From a virus, in the IMG/VR virus record IMGVR_UViG_3300020186_000005, positions 1-35,554 of that record: a stretch of DNA of 35,554 nt. One strand, given 5' to 3'. Below are positions 15,160-20,301 of the stretch, piece by piece (the stretch's first letter is position 1; every line of letters starts with the position of its first letter). The notes under the pieces were generated by a model. That model was given only the letters and a program-made list of their open reading frames with translations. It searched no databases and was not told where the DNA came from. Made by a program: the position numbers and the translations under genes.

Positions 15160-15191
15160 TTGAGTATAAGTTACACTTATTAATATATAAT
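15160..15191 (+). promoter_or_regulatory. Candidate early rightward promoter
   Basis: TTGAGT (15160-15165) and TATAAT (15186-15191) lie 20 bp apart, longer than the usual 17, so the -35 is uncertain. The -10 is a perfect match. It would drive the small-gene operon starting at 15271. The intervening bases include the ATAAGT/ACTTAT palindrome. The opposite strand also carries AT-rich -10-like elements for leftward transcription, none convincing enough to place exactly. Confidence 0.45.
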
Positions 15192-15201
15192 GTAAATAAG
15201 T
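15166..15201. promoter_or_regulatory. Putative operator: three ATAAGT half-sites
   Basis: ATAAGT (15166-15171), then TAC, then ACTTAT (15175-15180) is a perfect 15-bp palindrome. A further ATAAGT lies at 15196-15201, so the second and third also form an inverted pair. The palindrome sits between the -35 and -10 of the rightward promoter and the third half-site just downstream of it. That fits an operator for the helix-turn-helix protein encoded nearby at 14414-14761. Confidence 0.6.
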
Positions 15202-15270
15202 CTTGCAATGTCATTAAATGTCGTGTATCGTTATATGTATAAGAACAAACTACCTTCACAAAGGAACCAT

Positions 15271-15525
15271 ATGAACGACCGCATACAAGAAATACAAACA
15301 AGAATCATAAATCAAGAAGTTACCCTGTCATGCATCGACGCTACCTCTAATACAGGTAACTTCGTGGCAGCTACCAACTTACTCAGAGTCCTATGCCATA
15401 ACATGGTAAAAGAATTGGAAGCCGCTCTAGAAGAAATGACCCCAACCGCCAGCATCGACGAAATCAAACAAGCACGTGTAGAACTTGATAACGCTAAAAA
15501 CAAGCACTCCGCGGTAGGACGCTAA
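15271..15525 (+). CDS. First gene of the early operon, unknown (84 aa)
   Basis: ATG at 15271 is preceded by AAGGAA with 4-nt spacing, so I prefer it to the longer upstream frame. The protein is helical with Asn, Ala and Leu-rich stretches (MNDRIQEIQTRIINQEVTLSCIDATS.., AATNLLRVLCHNMVKELEAALEEM). A coiled-coil-like helix dominates. Its stop TAA overlaps the next gene's ATG (TAATG). No known domain. Early expression and location suggest an anti-host or regulatory role, which is inference. Confidence 0.65.
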   Translation: MNDRIQEIQTRIINQEVTLSCIDATSNTGNFVAATNLLRVLCHNMVKELEAALEEMTPTASIDEIKQARVELDNAKNKHSAVGR

Positions 15526-15752
15526 TGAACAACATATCACGTAACTTCACCATGAATAGCCAGACCCAAGAACGCATGAAGCAAATCGACGAGCTGTGGG
15601 CAATCATCTGGCAGTCAGGCGTAACCAAAGATGAAATAGATGAAGAAGGGTTCTTGTCAGCATATGATGCAGAGAACCTGGATGAATCAGAGTGGCTAGA
15701 AGCTATCCAATACTATAAGAGCTACACTCCGTTCTCGTATCGGAGACTCTAG
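15525..15752 (+). CDS. Small acidic early protein (75 aa)
   Basis: Starts in the stop codon of the previous gene, with AGGA upstream. The product is acidic and has a motif ELWAIIWQSGVTKDEIDEEG followed by DAENLDESEWLEAIQYYKSY. The LWAII segment returns at the start of the next gene product (LELWAIIAKE), suggesting relatedness or a shared partner. No known domain. It is polar except for that hydrophobic stretch. Confidence 0.65.
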   Translation: MNNISRNFTMNSQTQERMKQIDELWAIIWQSGVTKDEIDEEGFLSAYDAENLDESEWLEAIQYYKSYTPFSYRRL

Positions 15753-15753
15753 C

Positions 15754-16026
15754 ATGACAAATAGACTAGAACTGTGGGCAATCATAGCCAAAGAAGCGTA
15801 TGAAGCACAGCAGCAGCGTTTAGAAGCTACCTACAAGGAACGAAAGCTAATAGACCAGCTGAAAGCATTGTCAGATAATAAAAGTGCAACCTGTGGCGAA
15901 TACGTGTTCGCCCTGTCATTCCGCAAAGGCAGCGTAGATTACAAGCGCATACCTTCACTGGTTGGTATCGACCTCGATGAATATCGGAGCGAAGACGTGG
16001 AAACATGGAAACTACTCAGAATATAA
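15754..16026 (+). CDS. Small early protein (90 aa)
   Basis: ATG at 15754 follows the previous stop by 1 nt and a CGGAGA site by about 8 nt. The N-terminal helix (MTNRLELWAIIAKEAYEAQQQRLEATYKERKLIDQL) is charged and amphipathic, a coiled-coil candidate. The C-terminal half has GEYVFALSFRKGSVDYKRIPSLVGIDLDEY. This loosely resembles the helical start plus beta tail of Gp157-like phage proteins, which lie next to annealing genes, but I cannot confirm that. Confidence 0.65.
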   Translation: MTNRLELWAIIAKEAYEAQQQRLEATYKERKLIDQLKALSDNKSATCGEYVFALSFRKGSVDYKRIPSLVGIDLDEYRSEDVETWKLLRI

Positions 16027-16046
16027 ATAGCCATAGGAACATACTC

Positions 16047-16373
16047 ATGAACAATGAAATGACCATTAACCTTGACCAAAGATTTATCGATATAATGACA
16101 AGCATTTTAAGGCTTGTCATCGAATTACAAACAGAAGGCCACGCTGCAAAAGCCGCTGGTGACCACGAAAAGGTCAATTATGCGTTCGCAAACATGTGTA
16201 TGCTTGATGAATTCATGGCAGATGCAACAGGTACATTCATGAAACTCGTACCCTCAGAAAGGATAGAATACTTAGAAGCGTTCTTTAAAAACGTGCGCGA
16301 AGTAAAACTGTCACTTGGGGATCAAAAACCAAATTTCGCTATGCGATTGGAAGAGGATACTCATGGATTATAG
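16047..16373 (+). CDS. Small helical early protein (108 aa)
   Basis: ATG at 16047 has AGGAA about 7 nt upstream and is preferred to an upstream start inside the previous gene. It is helix-rich (INLDQRFIDIMTSILRLVIELQ..., AAKAAGDHEKVNYAFANMCMLDEFMADATG...). It precedes the Erf-like gene and overlaps it by 11 nt, so a recombination accessory role (single-strand DNA or annealing partner) is plausible but not shown. No zinc or nuclease motif is visible. Confidence 0.6.
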   Translation: MNNEMTINLDQRFIDIMTSILRLVIELQTEGHAAKAAGDHEKVNYAFANMCMLDEFMADATGTFMKLVPSERIEYLEAFFKNVREVKLSLGDQKPNFAMRLEEDTHGL

Positions 16374-16968
16374 ATCAGAACACGTAAACGAGATCATTGG
16401 CGTACTCATAGACACCCGTAACGAACTATTGTCCATACAAGGCTCACAGCACGGTAATCGTGGAACCTATATCGGACGCGATGAGATGATCGAACAAGCC
16501 AATCTCATCCTGTTGCCATTTGGTGCTCAAGTCGTCCCCCGATTGCTGCCAAACGAATACAATAGACTCAATCTCCATATAGAACTTCACCATGCAAAGT
16601 CAGGCCAATGGATGAGCTCAGTGTATAACCTCGATGAACACATGGACTTCTCTGAGGGTGACGTTAATCAGAAGAAAGGTTCAAGTATCACCTATGGTAT
16701 CAGATACGCCTTAGGGTCGATGCTCGGTATCAAGATAGGTGACGACGATGCCCCTGCTAAGACACCAAGTCATCAGGGTAACTCATCTGACCCGTCCCAA
16801 TTGGTCAAACGAGTCTGGGCAGAAATCTACAAGATAACCGATCCCAAAGAGCGTACGCTATTAATAAATCTAATCAGCAATAGCCTCGAAGGCGTACGCA
16901 TCAATGCCATGAGTGACGAGCAGTGCAGAGCCGCACTAGAAATAATTGTAAAATATATGGCGCGGTAG
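16363..16968 (+). CDS. erf: Erf-type single-strand annealing recombinase (201 aa)
   Basis: The start ATG at 16363 has GAAGAGGA upstream and overlaps the previous gene by 11 nt. The core (about residues 30-135) has the Erf hallmarks: GRDEMIEQANLILLPFGAQVVPRL, then LHIELHHAKSGQWMSSVY, then QKKGSSITYGIRYALGSMLGIKI, the conserved G-x-x-x-T/S-Y-x-x-R-Y segment of the Erf/Rad52-like superfamily. A short Ser/Pro linker follows the GDDDAPAKTP segment, then a helical C-terminus. Erf anneals complementary ends, and in P22 it circularises packaged DNA and supports recombination-dependent replication. This is the only clear DNA-metabolism enzyme in the window. Confidence 0.85.
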   Translation: MDYRSEHVNEIIGVLIDTRNELLSIQGSQHGNRGTYIGRDEMIEQANLILLPFGAQVVPRLLPNEYNRLNLHIELHHAKSGQWMSSVYNLDEHMDFSEGDVNQKKGSSITYGIRYALGSMLGIKIGDDDAPAKTPSHQGNSSDPSQLVKRVWAEIYKITDPKERTLLINLISNSLEGVRINAMSDEQCRAALEIIVKYMAR

Positions 16969-16994
16969 ACATATTGCTACCGTGTCCTTTGTGA

Positions 16995-17022
16995 CCCCCT
17001 CACTAGTCGCTTCTTGAGGGGG
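16995..17022 (+). terminator. Hairpin after the Erf gene, weak terminator
   Basis: CCCCCTCA (16995-17002) pairs with TGAGGGGG (17015-17022), an 8-bp GC-rich stem with a 12-nt loop. It is followed by ATAATATTCT, weakly U-rich, so readthrough into the 72-residue gene at 17043 is expected. It could set a lower level for the micro-gene array downstream. Confidence 0.6.
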
Positions 17023-17042
17023 ATAATATTCTGGGAAAATAA

Positions 17043-17261
17043 ATGTATGATGAATTAAGCCGAGCTATATTAAGACAAGATGTAGACTTCGTCGCCGCTA
17101 AGCTAGATGTGTCCCATAGAGGGCTCCAAAATCATTTATCCATATCGTACAACGCGTTGCTCCAATTCATGAAGGGCAAAACGATAACAAGCAGAACCTA
17201 TAATCGACTACGTACCGATATCACCAGGCTCAAAAACGATGACAAATCAAGGGAAGCCTAA
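17043..17261 (+). CDS. Small basic protein with possible HTH (72 aa)
   Basis: ATG at 17043 follows a GGGAAAAT site. The middle (FVAAKLDVSHRGLQNHLSISYNALLQFMKGKTI) resembles a helix-turn-helix with a basic recognition helix, and the C-terminus is basic (RLRTDITRLKNDDKSREA). A DNA-binding role, for instance early-gene regulation, is a modest inference. Its stop TAA overlaps the next ATG (TAATG). No close family recognised. Confidence 0.55.
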   Translation: MYDELSRAILRQDVDFVAAKLDVSHRGLQNHLSISYNALLQFMKGKTITSRTYNRLRTDITRLKNDDKSREA

Positions 17262-17374
17262 TGGACGAAATTGCCGAAATAATACGTATATTTGACTTCG
17301 CACTCATCGTGGGAATAACCTTTTTGGTACTATTACAGTTCATTTGCAACTTCACTAACTATGAATTGTTGTAA
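17261..17374 (+). CDS. Tiny one-span membrane protein (37 aa)
   Basis: The frame starts in the stop of the preceding gene (TAATG) and overlaps the next gene by 14 nt. It reads MDEIAEIIRIFDFALIVGIT and ends FLVLLQFICNFTNYELL. The middle (about residues 12-31) is a single membrane span with an acidic N-terminal side. It is too short for common annotation cutoffs. Perfect packing into the operon supports it. A holin-like, exclusion or regulatory membrane peptide is possible. Confidence 0.6.
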   Translation: MDEIAEIIRIFDFALIVGITFLVLLQFICNFTNYELL

Positions 17375-17543
17375 CTGCATTGGTATGGATACATGCAATG
17401 CGTGCGAAATCATTGAAAAAACAACCACTATCGCGTGGCTAAAGACCGGACACAAAGAGTCGTTCGTCAAAGTATCACGCCTACAAGTAGATGGATGCCG
17501 ACGAGAACTGCAAGTAATAACTACATATAAAGGGATAGTATGA
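17361..17543 (+). CDS. Small zinc-ribbon-like protein (60 aa)
   Basis: The N-terminus reads MNCCNCIGMDTCNACE. Two CxxC pairs (C3/C6 and C12/C15) make a compact metal site. A basic, beta-prone tail follows (VKVSRLQVDGCRRELQVITTYKG). Such small zinc proteins in early phage operons often bind RNA polymerase or nucleases, but the partner is not visible here. It overlaps the membrane gene before it and the next gene by ATGA. Cysteines 3 and 4 are adjacent, so the exact ligands are uncertain. Confidence 0.6.
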   Translation: MNCCNCIGMDTCNACEIIEKTTTIAWLKTGHKESFVKVSRLQVDGCRRELQVITTYKGIV

Positions 17544-17821
17544 TAATAAGCCAAAAAAAGCCCAATGTGTCAGCAAAAAGCTTCTACAAAGCGAAACTCG
17601 ATAGACTAGCAGGCATCATTGAACTCAAGGATGTAACCCTTGCCGATCAAGCAAGAATCATCAAAGAGATGAACGATAGACTCGCGATCTATAAACATAC
17701 CAGGGCAATAACAGAGCAAGATCTTGTCCGGGTCGTCAATAGAAATATATCAACCCTAAGAATCGTCTGGATAATCCCATGCTTGATTACAATTTTAATC
17801 GAAATTATAAAGAATCTGTAG
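17540..17821 (+). CDS. Coiled-coil plus C-terminal membrane anchor (93 aa)
   Basis: ATGA coupling to the zinc-ribbon-like gene. Residues about 12-60 form a charged helix (KLDRLAGIIELKDVTLADQARIIKEMNDRL) suited to a coiled coil. Residues about 74-90 are hydrophobic (IVWIIPCLITILIEII), a probable C-terminal tail anchor, leaving the charged helical part exposed in the cytoplasm. This tail-anchored plan recurs among phage i-spanin-like or exclusion proteins, but no exact match is claimed. It overlaps the next gene by 43 nt. Confidence 0.6.
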   Translation: MIISQKKPNVSAKSFYKAKLDRLAGIIELKDVTLADQARIIKEMNDRLAIYKHTRAITEQDLVRVVNRNISTLRIVWIIPCLITILIEIIKNL

Positions 17822-18066
17822 CCAATAAAGGCAATAGCATCAAAGCGTCCATTGGGCGCGAGATCATCAGATACAAGAAGTATACAGATATGCGGCTTGT
17901 AGAAGATAACACCGATATCAAAGGCCAGTTCGATGTGATACTCAAAAACACCCAAGAAGCAATAAAGTTGCTCATCACTCAGTATGGAGTAACCATAATC
18001 GCCGAGCTAGATGAGTACCGCAACAAAGACAAGGGAATCGACTATGAATCCGAAAAGAAACTATGA
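17779..18066 (+). CDS. Small early protein (95 aa)
   Basis: No family recognised. It overlaps the tail-anchored gene by 43 nt and has no strong RBS, so the start may lie further in; an alternative ATG at 17890 gives MRLVEDN. The sequence is charged and helical (IKGQFDVILKNTQEAIKLLITQYG..., DEYRNKDKGIDYESEKKL). Its end overlaps the ribbon-helix-helix gene at 18044. A regulatory partner role for that protein is a speculation from position only. Confidence 0.5.
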   Translation: MLDYNFNRNYKESVANKGNSIKASIGREIIRYKKYTDMRLVEDNTDIKGQFDVILKNTQEAIKLLITQYGVTIIAELDEYRNKDKGIDYESEKKL

Positions 18067-18217
18067 GTCTAAGAAAGTAATGGTAATAATGGATATATTC
18101 CATAAATGGTACCTCGAAGAGTTTGCTCATCAAAAACGTATTACGCAAAATGAGGCGTTGCATATCATGCTCAGTGATTATTGCGCTGCGCACCCTATTG
18201 CAAAAAAGGGCGACTGA
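18044..18217 (+). CDS. Ribbon-helix-helix-like regulator (57 aa)
   Basis: ATG 18044 has AAGGGAA at good spacing. The protein starts with basic residues then a beta-strand (MNPKRNYESKKVMVIMDI). Two helices separated by a turn follow (FHKWYLEEFAHQKRI, TQNEALHIMLSDYC). This strand-helix-turn-helix plan and small size fit Arc/CopG/MetJ regulators that bind DNA as dimers through the strand. It sits in the middle of the small-gene array. Target unknown. Stop overlaps next start (TGATG). Confidence 0.6.
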   Translation: MNPKRNYESKKVMVIMDIFHKWYLEEFAHQKRITQNEALHIMLSDYCAAHPIAKKGD

Positions 18218-18477
18218 TGAATGAAAACATATACGAAAAGATGAGGATCGTAGAACTTGCGCGAACTGAGCTTGTTGAGGCGATGCTTGCTGGGATATCT
18301 TACAAGCAGATGTCATTTGGAACCAATATACCCTGGGATAGGCTATCGGGCTTTGCAAACTATGGTCTGCGTATAGAGGACGAAGAGCTGCGCTCTATCT
18401 GTGACTATATTGCTCAAGCTAACCCTCGCCAGGAAAGACTCACCGAAAAATCTGCCAGTTACTTCGGTAAGAATTAA
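18217..18477 (+). CDS. Small helix-turn-helix-like protein (86 aa)
   Basis: ATG at 18217 overlaps the preceding stop; AAAGGGCG lies upstream. The sequence MNENIYEKMRIVELARTELVEA is a long helix. MLAGISYKQMSFGTNIPWDRLSGFANYGLRIEDEELRSICDYI then has spacing like a Cro-type fold (helix, turn, recognition helix, further helix). DNA binding is plausible, but the recognition helix is not basic enough to be sure. Function unknown. Confidence 0.5.
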   Translation: MNENIYEKMRIVELARTELVEAMLAGISYKQMSFGTNIPWDRLSGFANYGLRIEDEELRSICDYIAQANPRQERLTEKSASYFGKN

Positions 18478-18490
18478 TATAAGGGCTCGT

Positions 18491-18619
18491 ATGATTTGGG
18501 ATAACTTAACGCATGATGATTGGATACTTGTAATCTACGGATTTGCTATGATCTCTGTTTTCCTTTTGATACTTGCGGGCGCAACAAACAAACTACCAAT
18601 GGTAAGAGGGTTATTCTAA
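18491..18619 (+). CDS. Tiny membrane protein (42 aa)
   Basis: ATG at 18491 has AAGGGC about 5 nt upstream. The N-terminus is polar/acidic (MIWDNLTHDDW). Residues about 12-32 (ILVIYGFAMISVFLLILAGAT) make one membrane span, and the C-terminal loop is short and basic (NKLPMVRGLF), so the N-terminus probably faces outside. Its stop overlaps the next start (TAATG). Function unknown; membrane stress, holin-like or exclusion roles possible. Confidence 0.6.
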   Translation: MIWDNLTHDDWILVIYGFAMISVFLLILAGATNKLPMVRGLF

Positions 18620-18789
18620 TGGATAAGGGATGTTTTTTCTGCTACGAGAACAACCAGGATCATTGTTTTAAGTGCATAAAGCGAAATCGCGATAAAGACA
18701 TCTATGCGATTTCATATCGTTCATTTGGGTTGATATTTAGCGTCTTAATCATCGTGATAGGGATCGTTATGTGGGCGGGTCTCAAATGA
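18619..18789 (+). CDS. Zinc-knuckle membrane protein (56 aa)
   Basis: It has a cytoplasmic-type cysteine cluster then a membrane span. Cluster: MDKGCFFCYENNQDHCFKCIKR, with CxxC at residues 5-8 and CxxC at 16-19, spacing suited to one zinc ion. Span: SFGLIFSVLIIVIGIVMWAGLK (about 35-55). Small proteins with both features are rare outside such arrays. They can hold host proteins at the membrane. It overlaps the next gene by ATGA. No family recognised. Confidence 0.6.
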   Translation: MDKGCFFCYENNQDHCFKCIKRNRDKDIYAISYRSFGLIFSVLIIVIGIVMWAGLK

Positions 18790-18977
18790 AACAAATAATT
18801 CGCGATCATGCATGCCTGAATGGGACCTGTGCCGATCATCGACTCGATCTTGTCATTGCCAATACGGAACACTTCACCGAGATTCAGTCCCTTAGGTTTT
18901 ATCTGTATGCGTCGTGGGCTATCTTCGGAATCGTTATATCAGGACTTATTTTTTTCAGGAATATATATGGACAATAA
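18786..18977 (+). CDS. Small one-span membrane protein (63 aa)
   Basis: The N-terminal part has an uncommon CLNGTCADH loop (residues 10-18, C-x4-C) followed by acidic/helical IANTEHFTEIQSLRFYL. A membrane span is at about 40-58 (YASWAIFGIVISGLIFF), with a short basic end (RNIYGQ). It starts in the stop of the previous gene (ATGA) and overlaps the next by 11 nt. Function unknown. Confidence 0.6.
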   Translation: MKQIIRDHACLNGTCADHRLDLVIANTEHFTEIQSLRFYLYASWAIFGIVISGLIFFRNIYGQ

Positions 18978-19182
18978 CAATAGTGATCTAGAACTGCTTG
19001 CAGGCGCAATCAAGACATGCGTACGCGGCGTATTAACCCTGGTAATTGTCCTAGCCCTATTCTTTAAGGTCATCAACTTTGGAGATTGGTATCTCAGGCG
19101 CAGGATAACGGTACAACATTTCCAGGCCGAGACCGTCAGAAGCTTTTTCGGTGATTGGGGAGCAGAGAGAGATGAAGACTGA
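18967..19182 (+). CDS. One-span membrane protein with charged tail (71 aa)
   Basis: MDNNNSDLELLAGAIKTCVRG is acidic at first; about residues 20-38 (GVLTLVIVLALFFKVINFG) form a membrane span. A basic and aromatic C-terminus follows (DWYLRRRITVQHFQAETVRSFFGDWG). The positive-inside bias (LRRR after the span) suggests the C-terminus is cytoplasmic. The RBS is weak; it overlaps the gene before. It ends the run of membrane genes, 23 nt before the secreted protein. Function unknown. Confidence 0.55.
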   Translation: MDNNNSDLELLAGAIKTCVRGVLTLVIVLALFFKVINFGDWYLRRRITVQHFQAETVRSFFGDWGAERDED

Positions 19183-19205
19183 AACAAAAAACATTAAGGA
19201 TCAAA

Positions 19206-19475
19206 ATGATTAAGAAATTACTTCTCGCGTTGACCATTGCAACCACAGCCCAAGCATATATACCAGCATTTGAATACGAGAGCTTGCTCACCACTCTCTT
19301 CCTTGAAGTAGACGTTGAGATGCCGCGCATTGCCATGCAAGAACTAGTCAAACAATATGGTTTATGGGTTGAGGCCTACACCGAAGAAGTTTCGACCCGC
19401 AAAGACGTAGTATATATGGCACGCATCAACCACATGATTGCAGAAGTTATGATTAGCTACCAGTTTGGTAATTAA
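19206..19475 (+). CDS. Secreted (Sec signal peptide) protein (89 aa)
   Basis: MIKKLLLALTIATTAQA has a typical signal peptide: basic start, hydrophobic core, and A-x-A cleavage site before YIPAFEYE. The mature part is helical with acidic face (SLLTTLFLEVDVEMPRIAMQELVKQYGLWVEAY..., VYMARINHMIAEVMISYQFGN), so the product is periplasmic or secreted. AAGGAT lies upstream of ATG. An early-expressed periplasmic protein could block superinfection or act in lysis, but neither is shown. No lysozyme or amidase motif is visible. Confidence 0.65.
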   Translation: MIKKLLLALTIATTAQAYIPAFEYESLLTTLFLEVDVEMPRIAMQELVKQYGLWVEAYTEEVSTRKDVVYMARINHMIAEVMISYQFGN

Positions 19476-19689
19476 CTTTGTATGGATAGAATCCGATCAG
19501 TTTTTTGTCAGGATTGATAGCAAAAAGTATTATTTGAACCTGTGCCGTGAAAAGCGTCAATATGCGTACGTCAAAGATAGAGTGCGATACCCATTGAAGT
19601 ATCCATTTGTATTCTATGATGCACCTGATAACTTTGAATACACTATGATAGATTTTGGAGATAAACTAAATTCAACGATAAAAGCATAG
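19465..19689 (+). CDS. Small C-terminal protein of the early operon, TTG start (74 aa)
   Basis: The frame begins at TTG in the last codons of the secreted gene and runs in the +1 frame. The product is polar and beta-prone (FVWIESDQFFVRIDSKKYYLNLCREKRQYAYVKDRVRYPLKYPFVFYDAPDNFEYT). The start is uncertain; there is no good ATG or RBS. It could be a real coupled gene or the remainder of a longer gene after a frameshift, the fusion then being a secreted protein of about 160 residues. It ends 37 nt before the terminator. Confidence 0.45.
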   Translation: MVINFVWIESDQFFVRIDSKKYYLNLCREKRQYAYVKDRVRYPLKYPFVFYDAPDNFEYTMIDFGDKLNSTIKA

Positions 19690-19726
19690 AAATAAGAAAT
19701 ATATTGTCCTGTTTAGAATAGCTACT

Positions 19727-19755
19727 GCCCCTACTTGTTGTGGGGGCTTTTTTTT
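19727..19755 (+). terminator. Intrinsic terminator ending the early operon
   Basis: GCCCCTAC (19727-19734) pairs with GTGGGGGC (19740-19747), with one G-T pair and a TTGTT loop, then eight T. This is a textbook rho-independent terminator, placed 37 nt after the last small gene. Confidence 0.9.
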
Positions 19756-19878
19756 GATATATTCAGCACGGATCATCTGAACGAATCATCTGATCCAAGT
19801 GGTCTAAACGTGGGGCTAACATGCCCACAACTGCCCCAGGATTCGCCTCTTGGGGTCTGTATTTACTAAGGAGTATTA
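19756..19878 (+). promoter_or_regulatory. Structured leader of the co-chaperonin gene
   Basis: No gene fits here. It contains two ATCATCTGA direct copies (19772-19780, 19785-19793) within a GGATCA/TGATCC inverted pair. Three competing segments follow: TGGGGC (19811-19816) can pair with GCCCCA (19833-19838), or CCCCAGGA (19834-19841) can pair with TCTTGGGG (19848-19855) around loop TTCGCC. GTGGG/CCCAC (19810-19814, 19824-19828) is a third option. The RBS AAGGAG (19868-19873) is close downstream. No promoter -10 was convincingly seen. Confidence 0.55.
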
Positions 19879-20166
19879 ATGCCTAAATTACATCCATTTC
19901 ATGATCGTGTTCTTGTCAGAGTAACCCCAAAGGTTGAGATGACTGCCGGTGGAATCATATTGCCTGATGAGCTTGAGCCAAGTGAGACACATGGCATTGT
20001 TGTTGAGGTTGGTTGCGGTAAACCAGATGATAAAGGGATATGCAGCGGAATGCCCATAAGCGTTGGCGATACTGTCCACTTCTCTAATTTTGCCCGTAGA
20101 GAGCAATACGAAGATTGCATTGTACTAAAAGAAGAAGATATATTTGGTATAGTTTATAGGCAGTAA
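19879..20166 (+). CDS. groES: GroES-like co-chaperonin (95 aa)
   Basis: This is the Cpn10 partner that caps GroEL-type chambers during protein folding. The sequence follows GroES: HPFHDRVLVRV near the start, mobile loop EMTAGGIILPDEL (residues about 20-32) with the hydrophobic IIL triplet that contacts GroEL, then G-I-V-V-E-V-G-x-G, VGDTVHF and the C-terminal strand DIFGIVYRQ. Length 95 matches bacterial GroES (97). Phage T4 gp31 is the known precedent for a phage-encoded version; here it probably lets host GroEL accept the coat or fibre proteins. It has its own leader and is bounded by terminators on both sides, so it is regulated apart from the early operon. RBS is AAGGAG. Confidence 0.9.
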   Translation: MPKLHPFHDRVLVRVTPKVEMTAGGIILPDELEPSETHGIVVEVGCGKPDDKGICSGMPISVGDTVHFSNFARREQYEDCIVLKEEDIFGIVYRQ

Positions 20167-20179
20167 CCTAGTATTCGAA

Positions 20180-20208
20180 CGATAGATATCTGTACCAAGT
20201 GTCTATCG
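20180..20208 (+). other. Hairpin after the co-chaperonin gene
   Basis: CGATAGA (20180-20186) pairs with TCTATCG (20202-20208), 7 bp with a 15-nt loop. It precedes the stronger terminator at 20220-20242. It may form part of the 3' end or be chance. Confidence 0.4.
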
Positions 20209-20219
20209 CTTTAGTTAGT

Positions 20220-20253
20220 CCCCCATTCTTGTTGGATGGGGGTATTTAATATT
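20220..20253 (+). terminator. Intrinsic terminator of groES
   Basis: CCCCCAT (20220-20226) pairs with ATGGGGG (20236-20242), 7 bp with a 9-nt loop, followed by TATTTAATATT. The U-rich tail fits rightward termination of the groES message. Confidence 0.8.
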
Positions 20254-20266
20254 GGCTGTATGTGTT

Positions 20267-20292
20267 GCCCGGGTTGCTTGTTGCTCCCGGGC
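20267..20292. terminator. GC-rich convergent terminator
   Basis: GCCCGGG (20267-20273) pairs with CCCGGGC (20286-20292) around a 12-nt loop, followed by GTTTGATTT. It separates the rightward groES unit from the leftward fibre genes, whose last stop is at 20302. It may act in both directions. Confidence 0.7.
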
Positions 20293-20301
20293 GTTTGATT
20301 T

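Noticed and set aside
15119-15301. 60-residue minus-strand frame across the divergent control region
   Set aside because: It overlaps promoters, the operator and the coding start on the other strand, and has no RBS. The region is better explained as regulatory.
20165-20210. tRNA-like segment with TTCGAAT
   Set aside because: On the minus strand a TTCGAAT T-loop-like string appears, but no acceptor, D or anticodon arm can be formed around it.
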